Positions 1-8,596 of a stretch of DNA of 64,000 nt are shown here, one piece after another. How positions within the stretch are numbered: position 1 is the stretch's first letter; each line of letters starts with the position of its first letter. A program made the position numbers and the translations under genes. The notes under the pieces are model-generated. The model made no database searches and was not told the origin of the DNA. It saw only the letters and a list, made by a program, of their open reading frames with translations. This DNA comes from CAYTMY01 sp964618075 (lineage in GTDB: Bacteria; Bacillota; Clostridia; Eubacteriales; Anaerofustaceae): the NCBI GenBank assembly GCA_964618075.1, contig CAZTZO010000001.1:119120-183119 (forward strand). The letters run 5' to 3'.

Positions 1-210
1 GAGCTATTGTCTTCACACATGCAATCAATGTATCCGCCTCTATACAGAAGTACAATAGAAAAACAATATAAATACAACCAATTTATAACCGATAAATGTC
101 TGCTCTTTGAGGTTGGCAGCAACCTTTCAACTTATGAAGAAGCTCAAAATTCTGCTGTATTCTTAGCAAGGTCTCTTGCGAACGCTGTAATTGAAGACAG
201 CAGTCAATAG
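1..210 (+). CDS. spoIIP: Stage II sporulation protein P-like amidase, C-terminal end (partial)
   Basis: The reading frame is open from base 1, so the gene starts outside the window and only about 69 C-terminal residues are visible. The tail has the segment CLLFEVGSNLSTYEEAQ followed by a hydrophobic helix, typical of the C terminus of SpoIIP, where a conserved V-G-S-N/E segment closes the amidase fold. SpoIIP is a membrane-anchored N-acetylmuramoyl-L-alanine amidase that works with SpoIID during forespore engulfment. The assignment rests on this short segment only; another amidase of the same fold is possible. The downstream hairpin at 306-345 probably ends transcription. Confidence 0.72.
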   Translation, partial: ELLSSHMQSMYPPLYRSTIEKQYKYNQFITDKCLLFEVGSNLSTYEEAQNSAVFLARSLANAVIEDSSQ

Positions 211-258
211 CTGATAATGGAAAACATTCTTTTTATATAAACAAGAGCATTATTATGA

Positions 259-389
259 CTATCGATAGTAACGTAAATACATAATATCTAAGCATTACCT
301 ACACAAAAGCTCACAATAACCTCTTTTAAGATTAATGTGAGCTTTGGGTTGTTAAATGATAATTGTAACAGCTTAAAGTCTATCGATAG
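259..389. repeat. Two copies of the palindrome CTATCGATAG
   Basis: The self-complementary decamer CTATCGATAG occurs at 259-268 and again at 380-389, flanking the hairpin between the convergent ends of spoIIP and the DUF5317 gene. Each copy is followed by a T and an A/T-rich run. The role is unknown; it could be a protein-binding site or chance. Confidence 0.4.
306..345. terminator. Hairpin between convergent genes
   Basis: A 10-bp perfect stem (AAAGCTCACA at 306-315 and TGTGAGCTTT at 336-345) closes a 20-nt loop. On the minus strand it is followed by TTTTGTG, on the plus strand by GGGTTG. It lies downstream of both the spoIIP-like gene and the leftward DUF5317 gene, so it may serve both, better on the minus strand. 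The U-tracts are weak. Confidence 0.5.
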
Positions 390-416
390 TTATTTGATTC
401 TATTCAGGGTAAACAA

Positions 417-2138
417 TTACTCGTCTTCGTTGTCCTTTTTCCAGAATTTAATCTTCACATCGCCTACCTTCATTTCCACTTTTTCATAGCCTGTTTGTTC
501 AGCCTCGGAAAAATGATTTTGGCTATTGTTATTAGTATTATGATTCGGAGGAGTAAAGCTCGGTCTGCCAGCAACGGAAGCTCTTGTTTTAACTTCATTG
601 ACACCGGGAGTAATGCTTTCGTCCTCGGTCACAATATTTTCCTTATTGTCCTTTCGGAATTTATAATACGGATTCTCCACGATTCTTCCGTTTACAATAA
701 CGAAGGGACTGTCCGTATCAACGTCACTTTCTTTTGCCTGTGTATTTGTAAGAGCTTCTTCTATCGCTTCTTTTTTCTGGGGTATCTCTGTTTCGAAGAT
801 ATCCATTGCTTTTGTCATGGATTCGCTGCTTACGCTCATGTCCTCTATCGGCTCAGGCTCAAATATGGCTTCCTCATGCGTCGAATCAAACGCAGGTTCT
901 TCAGGAATTATGGAGCTTTCTATATCCTCAAGCGGATTCTCTTCTGTTGTATCTAACGAAGTAAAATCCTCATTTGTAACAGACTCAGGCTCTTCAAAGA
1001 AATCAAAGAAATCCTGCGCGCTGGTGGCATTCTCCTCTTCAGGCTCCTGTGATACATTCTCATTATCTTCGAATATATCCTCTAAATCATCCTCCTGAAT
1101 CGCTTGCTCGTCTATTTCGGATATATCGTCCTCTGATAACTGTTCATCCTCTTTGTCCTGCTCATTTGCAGCTTCATTAATGGCAGCAAGCTCTGTAGTG
1201 TCAAATGCAGAGGTAAAATCATCCTCTATGGATTCGTCATAGTCTTCGAGATTATCGCTTTCCGCAATATCCTTTAAGCTCATCTCGGATTCGTCCTTCA
1301 CTTCGCCGGCATCTTCGTTTTTGTTGTCATCTTCGTTATAAAGGATATCGTCGATTATATCAGAATCGGACTTTTCGTCATTTTGCTTATCTTCCTCGCC
1401 CGGTGCATTGTGTATATCTATATTTCCGGTAGTATAATCCTTGTCGTCCTCGTCGTCATAATCGTCATAATCATCGTCATCATCGTATTCGGCTTCTTTT
1501 TGGAGTCGTCTCTGTTCTCTTTTCTCTTTTCGTGAGAGCTTTTCTTCCTGATAATCGTCGTCATCATCATAATCGTCATCGTCATCGTCATCATACTCAT
1601 AAACGACGCCTAACAGAAGATTTTGTATTATCATAAACAGACCAACGGCTATTATAACGGTACCCGGGGATATGACCTCCGCAAAAATCGAAGGCAACGG
1701 AATAGGTATTATGCCGCCTAAAAATGAAAGACTTGTGCTATTCGTTGCTACCGACATTGTAGAAGACTGAGCAATCGTTTTCTGAGCTATGCCGACCACA
1801 CTGAGCATATTTGCCGAGATAGGCATTTTACCGCCGTTGATGAATATTACCACAAAATTCATAACTGCTCCGGCAAGCAATGTGAACATCCACAGATTGT
1901 TTAGGTTGAGTATTACACCCAACAACAATACCGCATATGCAACCAAAAGCAATATATATGAAAAATTTTGTATTATTGAAATACTCATCCCGTCCCCTAC
2001 TCTTATTAAAACAAAGAGTACGAGAGATATTACAAAGAGAAACCATGCTTTTATGCCGCCGTCAAAAATATTGGCAAAGCTTCCTTTTCTCACTATACCG
2101 ATTATAATTGATAGAACCGCCACGATTAATAGTATCAT
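417..2138 (-). CDS. DUF5317-type membrane protein with long acidic cytoplasmic tail
   Basis: The first ~185 residues contain about five or six hydrophobic helices and an NGGKMPIS segment characteristic of DUF5317, a clostridial membrane family of unknown function. The remaining ~385 residues are extremely rich in Asp and Glu, with runs of seven and five consecutive Asp around residues 183-195, a short basic stretch (KLSRKEKREQRRLQKEAE) and then a long disordered acidic region. The C terminus ends in a lysine-containing strand-like segment. The start has a purine-rich site GAAAGGTTGG upstream. The gene stands alone, leftward, downstream of hpf. Family members are usually about 180 residues, so the tail is an addition. 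Function unknown. Confidence 0.7.
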   Translation of the reverse strand: MILLIVAVLSIIIGIVRKGSFANIFDGGIKAWFLFVISLVLFVLIRVGDGMSISIIQNFSYILLLVAYAVLLLGVILNLNNLWMFTLLAGAVMNFVVIFINGGKMPISANMLSVVGIAQKTIAQSSTMSVATNSTSLSFLGGIIPIPLPSIFAEVISPGTVIIAVGLFMIIQNLLLGVVYEYDDDDDDDYDDDDDYQEEKLSRKEKREQRRLQKEAEYDDDDDYDDYDDEDDKDYTTGNIDIHNAPGEEDKQNDEKSDSDIIDDILYNEDDNKNEDAGEVKDESEMSLKDIAESDNLEDYDESIEDDFTSAFDTTELAAINEAANEQDKEDEQLSEDDISEIDEQAIQEDDLEDIFEDNENVSQEPEEENATSAQDFFDFFEEPESVTNEDFTSLDTTEENPLEDIESSIIPEEPAFDSTHEEAIFEPEPIEDMSVSSESMTKAMDIFETEIPQKKEAIEEALTNTQAKESDVDTDSPFVIVNGRIVENPYYKFRKDNKENIVTEDESITPGVNEVKTRASVAGRPSFTPPNHNTNNNSQNHFSEAEQTGYEKVEMKVGDVKIKFWKKDNEDE

Positions 2139-2217
2139 TTTTCCAACCTTTCAAGATGCATGTAAGTAGTCACTTGGTTAATTTTACCATATTATATATC
2201 ATTTTTTAACTTTTTTA

Positions 2218-2745
2218 TTACTTTTTTGTATATTCCGGTTCAATCATTCCATAGTCTGTGTCCTTACGTTTATAGACCACGCATATTTTATTATTCTCAA
2301 TGTTCTGAAACACATAAAACTCATGCTCGAGAAGCTCCAGCTGAAAACATGCTTCCGACGGAGTCATGGGTGTAAGCACGAACGCTTTGTTTCTGACAAT
2401 GTTATAAGTATCCTCCGAGTTATCGGCTTTAATATTGTCGTATCGTATTGAGTCGTTATTCCTCTTTTTCAGCTTATCCTTATGCTTTATCAGCTGTTTT
2501 TCTATTTTTTCTATCGCTTTATCAATAGCTATTCTTACATCCTTATCGGCTACCTCACTTCTCAATACGTTATTTTTAACACCAACTGTTATATCTACCT
2601 TTTTATCTGTCTTTTGTCCTGTTATCGTTACCGACACGCTCGTATCGTCCGAAAAAAACTTTTCCAATTTTGAAAGGGACTGCTCTATCTCATCCTTCAA
2701 ATATCCTTTCAGCGCATATTTTTTTGAATTAATCTGAAGTTTCAT
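2218..2745 (-). CDS. hpf: Ribosome hibernation promoting factor, long form
   Basis: About 175 residues: an N-terminal S30AE/RaiA domain (residues ~1-100, ending in a Lys-rich helix) and a C-terminal HPF-long dimerisation domain with the conserved stretch NIVRNKAFVLTPMTP and a VYKRKD...GMIEPE ending. Long HPF dimerises 70S ribosomes into inactive 100S particles in stationary phase. Two ATGs lie 6 nt apart. AGAGAGG is 8 nt before the second (2745) but only 2 nt before the first (2751), which overlaps the comF stop as TAATG. I chose 2745, where MKLQI begins the domain. It is probably co-transcribed with comF. Confidence 0.92.
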   Translation of the reverse strand: MKLQINSKKYALKGYLKDEIEQSLSKLEKFFSDDTSVSVTITGQKTDKKVDITVGVKNNVLRSEVADKDVRIAIDKAIEKIEKQLIKHKDKLKKRNNDSIRYDNIKADNSEDTYNIVRNKAFVLTPMTPSEACFQLELLEHEFYVFQNIENNKICVVYKRKDTDYGMIEPEYTKK

Positions 2746-2750
2746 ACACA

Positions 2751-3500
2751 TTACCTCTCTTTATTATTATGTATTGCAGACGCAAATACTGCAAAATATG
2801 TCTTTGTTGCGCCTGCCTCCAATAATCGCTTCGTGCATTCGCTTAAGGTAGCCCCCGAAGTGAATACATCGTCGATTATTAAAAGCGTTTTGTTTTTTAT
2901 GACAAAATCAGAATTATATTCATATTTGTCCTTTACGTTTATGAATCTTTGTTTGTAGTTTTTACCTATTTGATCCTCCAATCCATCCTTCACTCTTAAA
3001 AGTCTATTTTCAAGCTCTATAGCTAATATACGGCTTATTTCCTGCGATATGACCTCAGACTGATTGTACCCGCGTTCTGTTGTTTTATCATTCGAGGAGG
3101 GTACGCACGTTATTAAGTCTATATCCTTTAGCCATTCCTTTTTTATCAGATCATCGCACATAAGTCTTGCTGCATACTGAGCTGCGTAACGGTTATTTTC
3201 ATATTTAAAGTCCCATATAAGCTTTTCCGAGTATTCATTATAAATGAATGAAGCGCTGCCTGATGAAAAATTATACTGCTCTAAATTGCACTCGGTGCAT
3301 ATCGGGATATTATTATCCATTGTATTTTTCATACATTTGATACACACACCCTCTTTAATATGCATTAAACGCTCAAAGCATCTTTCACAAACGGCATCCT
3401 CGCTTATGAACAGTACACGCTTACAAATACTGCATACGGGATTCTTTGGGAAAAATATATCATCGATCAATTCTTTAAATTCTTCTTTAAAACCATTCAT
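2751..3500 (-). CDS. comF: ComF family phosphoribosyltransferase-like protein
   Basis: 249 residues. The N terminus has four CxxC pairs (C23/C26, C38/C41, C53/C56, C68/C71), a double zinc-ribbon typical of ComF/GntX proteins. The C-terminal half is a type I phosphoribosyltransferase fold with RGYNQ at 143-147 and the PRPP loop DDVFTSGAT at 210-218. In competent bacteria ComFC works with the ComFA helicase in DNA uptake; no comFA is visible here, so the role may be more general. It lies directly upstream of hpf with overlapping ends. No clear Shine-Dalgarno precedes the ATG. Confidence 0.88.
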   Translation of the reverse strand: MNGFKEEFKELIDDIFFPKNPVCSICKRVLFISEDAVCERCFERLMHIKEGVCIKCMKNTMDNNIPICTECNLEQYNFSSGSASFIYNEYSEKLIWDFKYENNRYAAQYAARLMCDDLIKKEWLKDIDLITCVPSSNDKTTERGYNQSEVISQEISRILAIELENRLLRVKDGLEDQIGKNYKQRFINVKDKYEYNSDFVIKNKTLLIIDDVFTSGATLSECTKRLLEAGATKTYFAVFASAIHNNKER

Positions 3501-3624
3501 AGGCTTTTTGTTTGCTCGTTAAAAATGTGAATGTTTTTTATAATTTATTATAACATATAATACGGCATATTTTTCAGTAATTAAGAAATAATATATTAAT
3601 AAATAATTATAAGGGAGAATAAAA

Positions 3625-4110
3625 TTGAAAAAGCATACAATTGTTATTGTTGCGATATTCCTTATGCTTAGCTTATCTTCCTGCAGTGCAAGCATATCAA
3701 AATACAAAAAAAACACCGATGACGGTTATATAAATCAAAACTATATAAGCGGAGGAGATGAAGCGGTAAATCAAGTCAGTATAGACAGCATAGAGTTTGC
3801 CGACTGGCTCGGAGGCGAAAACCTGACCTTTAAGTTTGATAAAGAAAATGAAAAAGCACACGGTATACCGAAATACGAAGTGTTCTTCATAAACAACAAA
3901 ACAGAGCTTCAAATTAAGCTTTACGGCTGCAACGGAATAAGCGGTGATATAAGCAAGGCTTTCAACAGTAAATTCCTTAAAAATATCACTTCGAAACAAA
4001 AAGACGATGCGTATATTATCAATCTGACATTTGCTGACGGGCTTAAATACATGATTGAAGAATTTGACGAACCGTCTTTACTTGTTATAAATATTAAGCA
4101 GCTAAGTTAA
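3625..4110 (+). CDS. Putative lipoprotein, function unknown
   Basis: 161 residues with a TTG start preceded by AAGGGAGA six bases upstream. The N terminus is a lipoprotein signal peptide: two Lys, a hydrophobic stretch and a lipobox LSSC, with the lipidated Cys near residue 20. The mature part is Asn/Lys-rich, with alternating strands and no motif I can name. It would sit on the outer face of the membrane. The gene is divergent from comF and its stop overlaps that of the converging M18 peptidase gene by four bases. Confidence 0.72.
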   Translation: MKKHTIVIVAIFLMLSLSSCSASISKYKKNTDDGYINQNYISGGDEAVNQVSIDSIEFADWLGGENLTFKFDKENEKAHGIPKYEVFFINNKTELQIKLYGCNGISGDISKAFNSKFLKNITSKQKDDAYIINLTFADGLKYMIEEFDEPSLLVINIKQLS

Positions 4111-5510
4111 TCACATTTTGAATAAAATACGTTTGCCGCTTCATAGGCACTGTAAAGGTCTGCCTTGCTTATTATCTCGCAGGGTGCGTGCATGGATAGT
4201 ACTCCTACACCGTAATCGACTGTATTTGCTCCGTATGCCGCCAATAAATACGCTACGGTACCGCCTCCGCCCTGGTCTGCCTTTCCTAGCTCTCCCGTCT
4301 GGTAAACAATATTATTGTCCTCAAAGAGCTTCCTTATTTTGTATAGGTATTCAGCGTGAGCATCGTTACTACCCGATTTTCCGCGGCTGCCCGTATATTT
4401 TGTTAAAACAGCGCCATTTCCTATAATCGCCGTATTGTTTTTCTCAAATACATCCGCAAATGTCGGATCATAACAGCAGTTAACATCCATTGAAAGCACA
4501 TTTGAATTTGCGTAAGCTCTTCTTAGAGTAAGCTCCGAATGTGCGCTTCCCATCAGAGAGCATACTTCTGCAAGAATATTCTCAAAAAACTTTGATGCAA
4601 GTCCTGTTGAGCCGACGCTTCCTATCTCTTCTTTGTCTGCCAAAATACACACGCTTGTCCTTTTTATATCCTTTTGTTCAAGCAGTGCGCTGAAAGCAGG
4701 ATATGCGCATACCTTATCATCGTGTCCGTAAGCGGCTATCATGCTTCTGTCAAAACCGACGTCTCTTGGGTGCTCTACAGGTACAAATTCAACCTCTGCG
4801 CTTATAAAATCGCTCTCTGTTATACCGTAAGTATCATTGAGTATCTTAAGCACATTAAGCTTAATAAGATCTTCGTCGTTATCCTTTGCCGGAATGCTTC
4901 CGACGATGACATTGAGCTGCTCTGCGCCCACAGCCTTTGACGCAATCTGAGACAACTGGTCGTTTGAAAGATGTATCAACAGATCCGTTATGTAAAAAAC
5001 CGGCTCGTTTTCGTTTTCGCCTATTGCAAGCGTAAGCGATTTACCGTTTTTAAGTGTGATAAATGCATGCATAGCCAAGGGTACAGTCACCCATTGGTAT
5101 TTTTTTATGCCTCCGTAATAATGTGTTTTCATAAAAGCCATTCCGCCTTCCTCATACAGCGGTAATGCCTTTGCATCAAGACGCGGTGAATCTATGTGAG
5201 AAGCTGTAATATTCATTCCCTTTTCAATATCATCAGCTCCTATAACAAACAAAACAACGCTTTTATTATTGTAATGATAGTAAAGTTTATCTCCCTGCTT
5301 CAAGTGGCTTATGGAGAGTATTTTTTCTTTTAAATCCACGAAACCGTTTTCTATTGCAAGCGCGACTGCTTTAGAAGAGAACTCTCTTTCGGTCTTCGCT
5401 GTATCAAGAAACTTCTTGTAGTCTTCAGCATATTTGAATATTTCTTCTGTTTTATCGCCCCATGCATTCGTCCTTTTGTACAGCAAAGCTTTATTCTCGC
5501 TCTCGCTCAT
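4107..5510 (-). CDS. M18 family aminopeptidase
   Basis: 467 residues, full length for the family. TASHIDSPRLDAK supplies the first zinc ligands (H105, with D107 of the catalytic pair). Further on come DKEEIGSVGSTG, with the catalytic and metal-binding glutamates, and near the C terminus SMHAPCEI with the last histidine ligand. M18 enzymes are cytoplasmic dizinc aminopeptidases that remove N-terminal residues, often acidic ones, from peptides. It begins two bases after the M24 peptidase stop, so the two form a peptide-degradation operon. Confidence 0.93.
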   Translation of the reverse strand: MSESENKALLYKRTNAWGDKTEEIFKYAEDYKKFLDTAKTEREFSSKAVALAIENGFVDLKEKILSISHLKQGDKLYYHYNNKSVVLFVIGADDIEKGMNITASHIDSPRLDAKALPLYEEGGMAFMKTHYYGGIKKYQWVTVPLAMHAFITLKNGKSLTLAIGENENEPVFYITDLLIHLSNDQLSQIASKAVGAEQLNVIVGSIPAKDNDEDLIKLNVLKILNDTYGITESDFISAEVEFVPVEHPRDVGFDRSMIAAYGHDDKVCAYPAFSALLEQKDIKRTSVCILADKEEIGSVGSTGLASKFFENILAEVCSLMGSAHSELTLRRAYANSNVLSMDVNCCYDPTFADVFEKNNTAIIGNGAVLTKYTGSRGKSGSNDAHAEYLYKIRKLFEDNNIVYQTGELGKADQGGGGTVAYLLAAYGANTVDYGVGVLSMHAPCEIISKADLYSAYEAANVFYSKCD

Positions 5511-5512
5511 GT

Positions 5513-6760
5513 TTATTTCAACTCCCAGTCATTCATCAATTCTTCTATCTCTTCAGGCTCTTTGATCGTATTTGTCAAAACCTCGCAGCCTTTTGCGGTT
5601 ACCAGCACATCGTCCTCTATCCTTATGCCCATGGCATACTTTTCAATGTAAAGTCCCGGCTCTACGGTAATAACATTTCCGGCTTGCAAGGGAAGGTTTC
5701 TATCGAGAGGATCGTGTGTATCAAGCCCAAGCGAGTGCGAAACGCAGTGATAATAAAATTTTTCGACTTCCTCATCCTCTTGAATAAGTCCGATATCCCT
5801 TAATTCTTTTATATAGTACTGTTTAAGTATATCGTTTAAATCATTCATACTCACACCGGGCTTTACAGAACTGATTATCAGCTTATTGGCTTCCAAAACG
5901 ATTTTGTACAATTCAAGCTGTCGCTGTGTGAATTTACCGCTGACAGGGAACGTTCTCGTTACGTCACTGTTATACCAATCAAGACTTGCACCACAGTCAA
6001 CGAGCAAAAGCTCGCTATCCTTTAATGTATCGTTGTTTTGCGTATAATGGAGCGTGAGGGCGTTTTCTCCGCCGGCCGCTATAGTTGCAAAAGCGGTTTT
6101 GGCGCCGTTTCTCGAAACGACATATTCAAATACAGACTGCGGCTCATATTCCTTAATACCCGGTTTTATCATTTTTGCCATTTCACAAACAGCCTTGTCA
6201 GTTATCGAGGCTGATTTCTTTATGGCTTCAATCTCCTGCTCGTCCTTTAGCGCACGAAGAGGATGTATCAACTGTGCTAAATCACATATTGTCAATAGGG
6301 GAAATCGCCTTGCAACATCCGAGCAAATGATGTTCCTTTCGCTTTTGGAGCGACCCTTTAGAACATTATCGGTTAACAAATAGCATTTGTCATATTTCTT
6401 GGAGTTTATTAAAGAATAAAAATACTCGTCGTATTCGTCTGAAAACATTACTTCTTTTATTCCCGAAGCAATGGTATATTCCTCCACTGAAGGAATTTTG
6501 CCCGTCCATTTTTCTTTCGTTTTATCTCTTCTGGGTACGAATAAAGCGTATTTAACTCCGTTTTCCGTTTTTGAAGCAACCATCTTGACGCATGGGAAAT
6601 CAATACCGGTCAGATAATAAAAGTTTCTGTCCACTTCAAAATTATAGTCCTGATCGTTGGATGCGACTTTCGTTACTCCGCTTGTTATAACCGCAACAGA
6701 ACCTATCGGCATCTTCTCAGAGAATTTTTTTCGTTTATCAATATAGTATGAATAATCCAA
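5513..6760 (-). CDS. M24 family Xaa-Pro aminopeptidase (PepP-like)
   Basis: 415 residues from a TTG start at 6760, chosen because GGAGG (6770-6774) lies nine bases upstream and the domain starts right after it; an in-frame ATG further upstream adds an unconserved tail. An N-terminal AMP_N domain (about residues 1-130) is followed by the pita-bread catalytic domain. That domain has all five metal ligands: two Asp in LLVDCGASLDWYNSDVTRTF, a His in HSLGLDTHDP, and Glu in TVEPGLYIE and IRIEDD. It removes N-terminal residues preceding proline. Directly upstream of the M18 gene. Confidence 0.92.
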   Translation of the reverse strand: MDYSYYIDKRKKFSEKMPIGSVAVITSGVTKVASNDQDYNFEVDRNFYYLTGIDFPCVKMVASKTENGVKYALFVPRRDKTKEKWTGKIPSVEEYTIASGIKEVMFSDEYDEYFYSLINSKKYDKCYLLTDNVLKGRSKSERNIICSDVARRFPLLTICDLAQLIHPLRALKDEQEIEAIKKSASITDKAVCEMAKMIKPGIKEYEPQSVFEYVVSRNGAKTAFATIAAGGENALTLHYTQNNDTLKDSELLLVDCGASLDWYNSDVTRTFPVSGKFTQRQLELYKIVLEANKLIISSVKPGVSMNDLNDILKQYYIKELRDIGLIQEDEEVEKFYYHCVSHSLGLDTHDPLDRNLPLQAGNVITVEPGLYIEKYAMGIRIEDDVLVTAKGCEVLTNTIKEPEEIEELMNDWELK

Positions 6761-6914
6761 TTGCTGGTACCTCCGCACAATGTCTGTTTGACTACTAATA
6801 TTAACATATTCGTAACAAAACTGCAATTCTTATGATTATTTGCTTAATTTATATCAGTTCTTGTCATATTTCTTGCATGTTGAGGCAATAATAAAAGCGT
6901 GAGGTGATTGAATA

Positions 6915-7049
6915 ATGACTAAAAACGATGAGAAATCAAAAAAAGGCTCAAAACAAAACGCAGCATCACGCAAAAACGCCAAGACAAAGAACTCTTCATG
7001 CAAACAAAGTTCATGCTCTTCATCAAAGAAAAACAACGAGGAAAAATAA
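6915..7049 (+). CDS. Small Lys/Ser-rich protein with two cysteines, unknown
   Basis: A 44-codon ORF preceded by GAGGTGA eight bases before the ATG and followed seven bases after the stop by a strong intrinsic terminator, so it looks like a complete single-gene unit. The peptide is very hydrophilic: about 14 Lys, 10 Ser, 6 Asn, and two Cys in a repeated SSC motif (SSCKQSSCSSSKK). It has no hydrophobic segment and no family I recognise. The spaced cysteines suggest metal binding or a disulfide, but this is speculation. An untranslated RNA with a fortuitous ORF is the alternative. Confidence 0.6.
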   Translation: MTKNDEKSKKGSKQNAASRKNAKTKNSSCKQSSCSSSKKNNEEK

Positions 7050-7055
7050 CACGGA

Positions 7056-7096
7056 AAAAGGCGGCGCCTATAAAAAGGCGCTGCCTTTTCTTTTTC
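7056..7096 (+). terminator. Strong intrinsic terminator
   Basis: A 14-bp stem (7056-7069 with 7076-7089, one G-U pair) with a six-base loop is followed by CTTTTTC. It ends the 44-codon small gene and abuts the 3' end of the leftward membrane-protein gene, so it may also act on the minus strand. Confidence 0.85.
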
Positions 7097-7532
7097 AAGC
7101 AGTTATCTGTTTTATTTTTTCTTTGTAAGTATTTTTGGCATTCTGTTTATACAGATACAAGCAGCGTTTGTCTTTAAGGTAATAATAAACCAAATATTCA
7201 TTAAATTCATAACATATGAGTTGAATCCCTTTCCTTTTTGAGATGCTTTTTATCTTCGATAACGTTTCAACCGGTATTACATCGTATTTCATAATATTGA
7301 CAGGTAAATCCAGACTTAATACTTTTTTAGAATCCATTATATAGAATATAAACGGTTCTTCTCTTGATACGAATAAGAGATTTAAAGCACAGAATAAATA
7401 GAAAATAATACTCAGTATCTTATATATACCGATTATATTTATGCTATTGTAAAATACCACTACCAACAATAACAGTGATATCAAACACAATAAAGTGCTT
7501 ATTATAAGTCTTATGATATCTATCCTTTTCAT
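7095..7532 (-). CDS. Small membrane protein, unknown
   Basis: 145 residues from the ATG at 7532 (MKRIDIIRL). The frame is open further upstream, but that part lies over the divergent GDPD-like gene and is not used here. Two N-terminal hydrophobic helices (about residues 5-28 and 36-55) are followed by a ~90-residue cytoplasmic or external domain with strand-rich segments (DLPVNIMKYDVIPVETL, GIQLICYEFNEYLVYYYL). This helix pair plus short domain resembles membrane-anchored PH-like or YcxB-type proteins, but I cannot place it. The ribosome site (GGGTGG) is weak. Confidence 0.62.
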   Translation of the reverse strand: MKRIDIIRLIISTLLCLISLLLLVVVFYNSINIIGIYKILSIIFYLFCALNLLFVSREEPFIFYIMDSKKVLSLDLPVNIMKYDVIPVETLSKIKSISKRKGIQLICYEFNEYLVYYYLKDKRCLYLYKQNAKNTYKEKIKQITA

Positions 7533-7665
7533 ATATGCCACCCGAAGGGTATGATAACAAGAGGAATGCGTAAATTTTGTAATTATGCGCTGTAAGGATA
7601 TTAATTTCGCTTTGCTTCTATTTTTAAAATCATGATTGTTATGTATAATAAACAAAAGGTGAAAT

Positions 7666-8565
7666 ATGAATAAAGCTTTAAAATATACACTGAGAATACT
7701 TTTGTTTATAATATGCGTAATCATATTATTGAACATTTTGCCTGCAACAGACGCCGTAGCCGTAAATCCGTTTAATAAAACAGATAAGCTGATTACCGCT
7801 TCACAGTCAGGCGCGGGGGATTCGCTTCCAACTAATATAATGGCGGCATTCAATTCGGCTTCCGCTTACGACATAATGTATTTTTCTATTTCGGTCGTGA
7901 TGACATCAGACGAAATACTTGTTCTTGCCGACGAAGACGATTTGAGCGCATACACAAATTATACCGGTAAAATTTCCGATAAAACCTACGAAGAAATTTC
8001 CGCTATGAATTTCGCATATAAATATACGCAGGACGGTAAAACTTATCCCTACAGAAACCAGCAGTTTTCGTGCGTTAGACTTGAAGACCTTTTAACGACA
8101 TTCCCATATTCAAACTTTATAATAAACGTTGTGCAAACACAGGAAAAGGGACAGAGAGCGACAGTTCTTCTTTGCGAATTGATAAGACAAAACAAGCTTT
8201 CGCTTAGAGTCGCAATAAAGGGCAGTGACGAAGTGATAGATTACGTTCGTTCGCAAACTAACGTACATATACTTACTAAAGATAAAGGAAACGAATTAAA
8301 TAAATTTATTACGCTAAAAAAGATGTTTTTGGGAAAACTGTTTGGTAAACCAAATTTTGAATATGTTGAGATACCGATAGATGAACTTGAAAATTATCGC
8401 ACGATAGATCTGGCAGCATTGCAAAATATAAACGTCAGCGTCTTTGTAAGCGGAGTTGATACAAAAGAGGAGCTGGACATTGCAAACCGTTATAACGTAG
8501 ACGGTATAATAACAAACGACCCCAAAACCATAATGGAGCTTTTGGGAACAACGCTGCAAAACTGA
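7666..8565 (+). CDS. GDPD-like protein lacking catalytic residues
   Basis: 299 residues with one N-terminal transmembrane helix (about 8-25), so the domain is extracytoplasmic. The order of motifs follows glycerophosphodiester phosphodiesterases, but the active-site residues are gone. The HRG motif reads QSG (47-49), PENT reads PTNI (55-58), the ExD pair reads SIS (74-76), and the HD pair reads DE (89-90). The hydrophobic frame (MAAF, MTSDEILVL, TGKISDKTYEEI, DGIITNDPKTIMELL) is retained. It is probably a non-enzymatic binding or structural member. A strong terminator follows at 8597. It is divergent from the small membrane protein, and the two may share control. Confidence 0.75.
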   Translation: MNKALKYTLRILLFIICVIILLNILPATDAVAVNPFNKTDKLITASQSGAGDSLPTNIMAAFNSASAYDIMYFSISVVMTSDEILVLADEDDLSAYTNYTGKISDKTYEEISAMNFAYKYTQDGKTYPYRNQQFSCVRLEDLLTTFPYSNFIINVVQTQEKGQRATVLLCELIRQNKLSLRVAIKGSDEVIDYVRSQTNVHILTKDKGNELNKFITLKKMFLGKLFGKPNFEYVEIPIDELENYRTIDLAALQNINVSVFVSGVDTKEELDIANRYNVDGIITNDPKTIMELLGTTLQN

Positions 8566-8596
8566 TTGAATGACAAGAGTAAATCTTTAAAATAAG

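Noticed and set aside
1418..1600. Met/Thr-rich short frame within the DUF5317 gene
   Set aside because: It is an out-of-frame reading of GAT/GAC-rich codons of the acidic tail.
6761..6826. Upstream extension of the M24 peptidase
   Set aside because: GGAGG lies inside this stretch and points to the TTG at 6760.
7533..7853. Upstream extension of the small membrane protein
   Set aside because: It lies over the start of the divergent GDPD-like gene and reads as its antisense; the internal ATG at 7532 starts the membrane protein.
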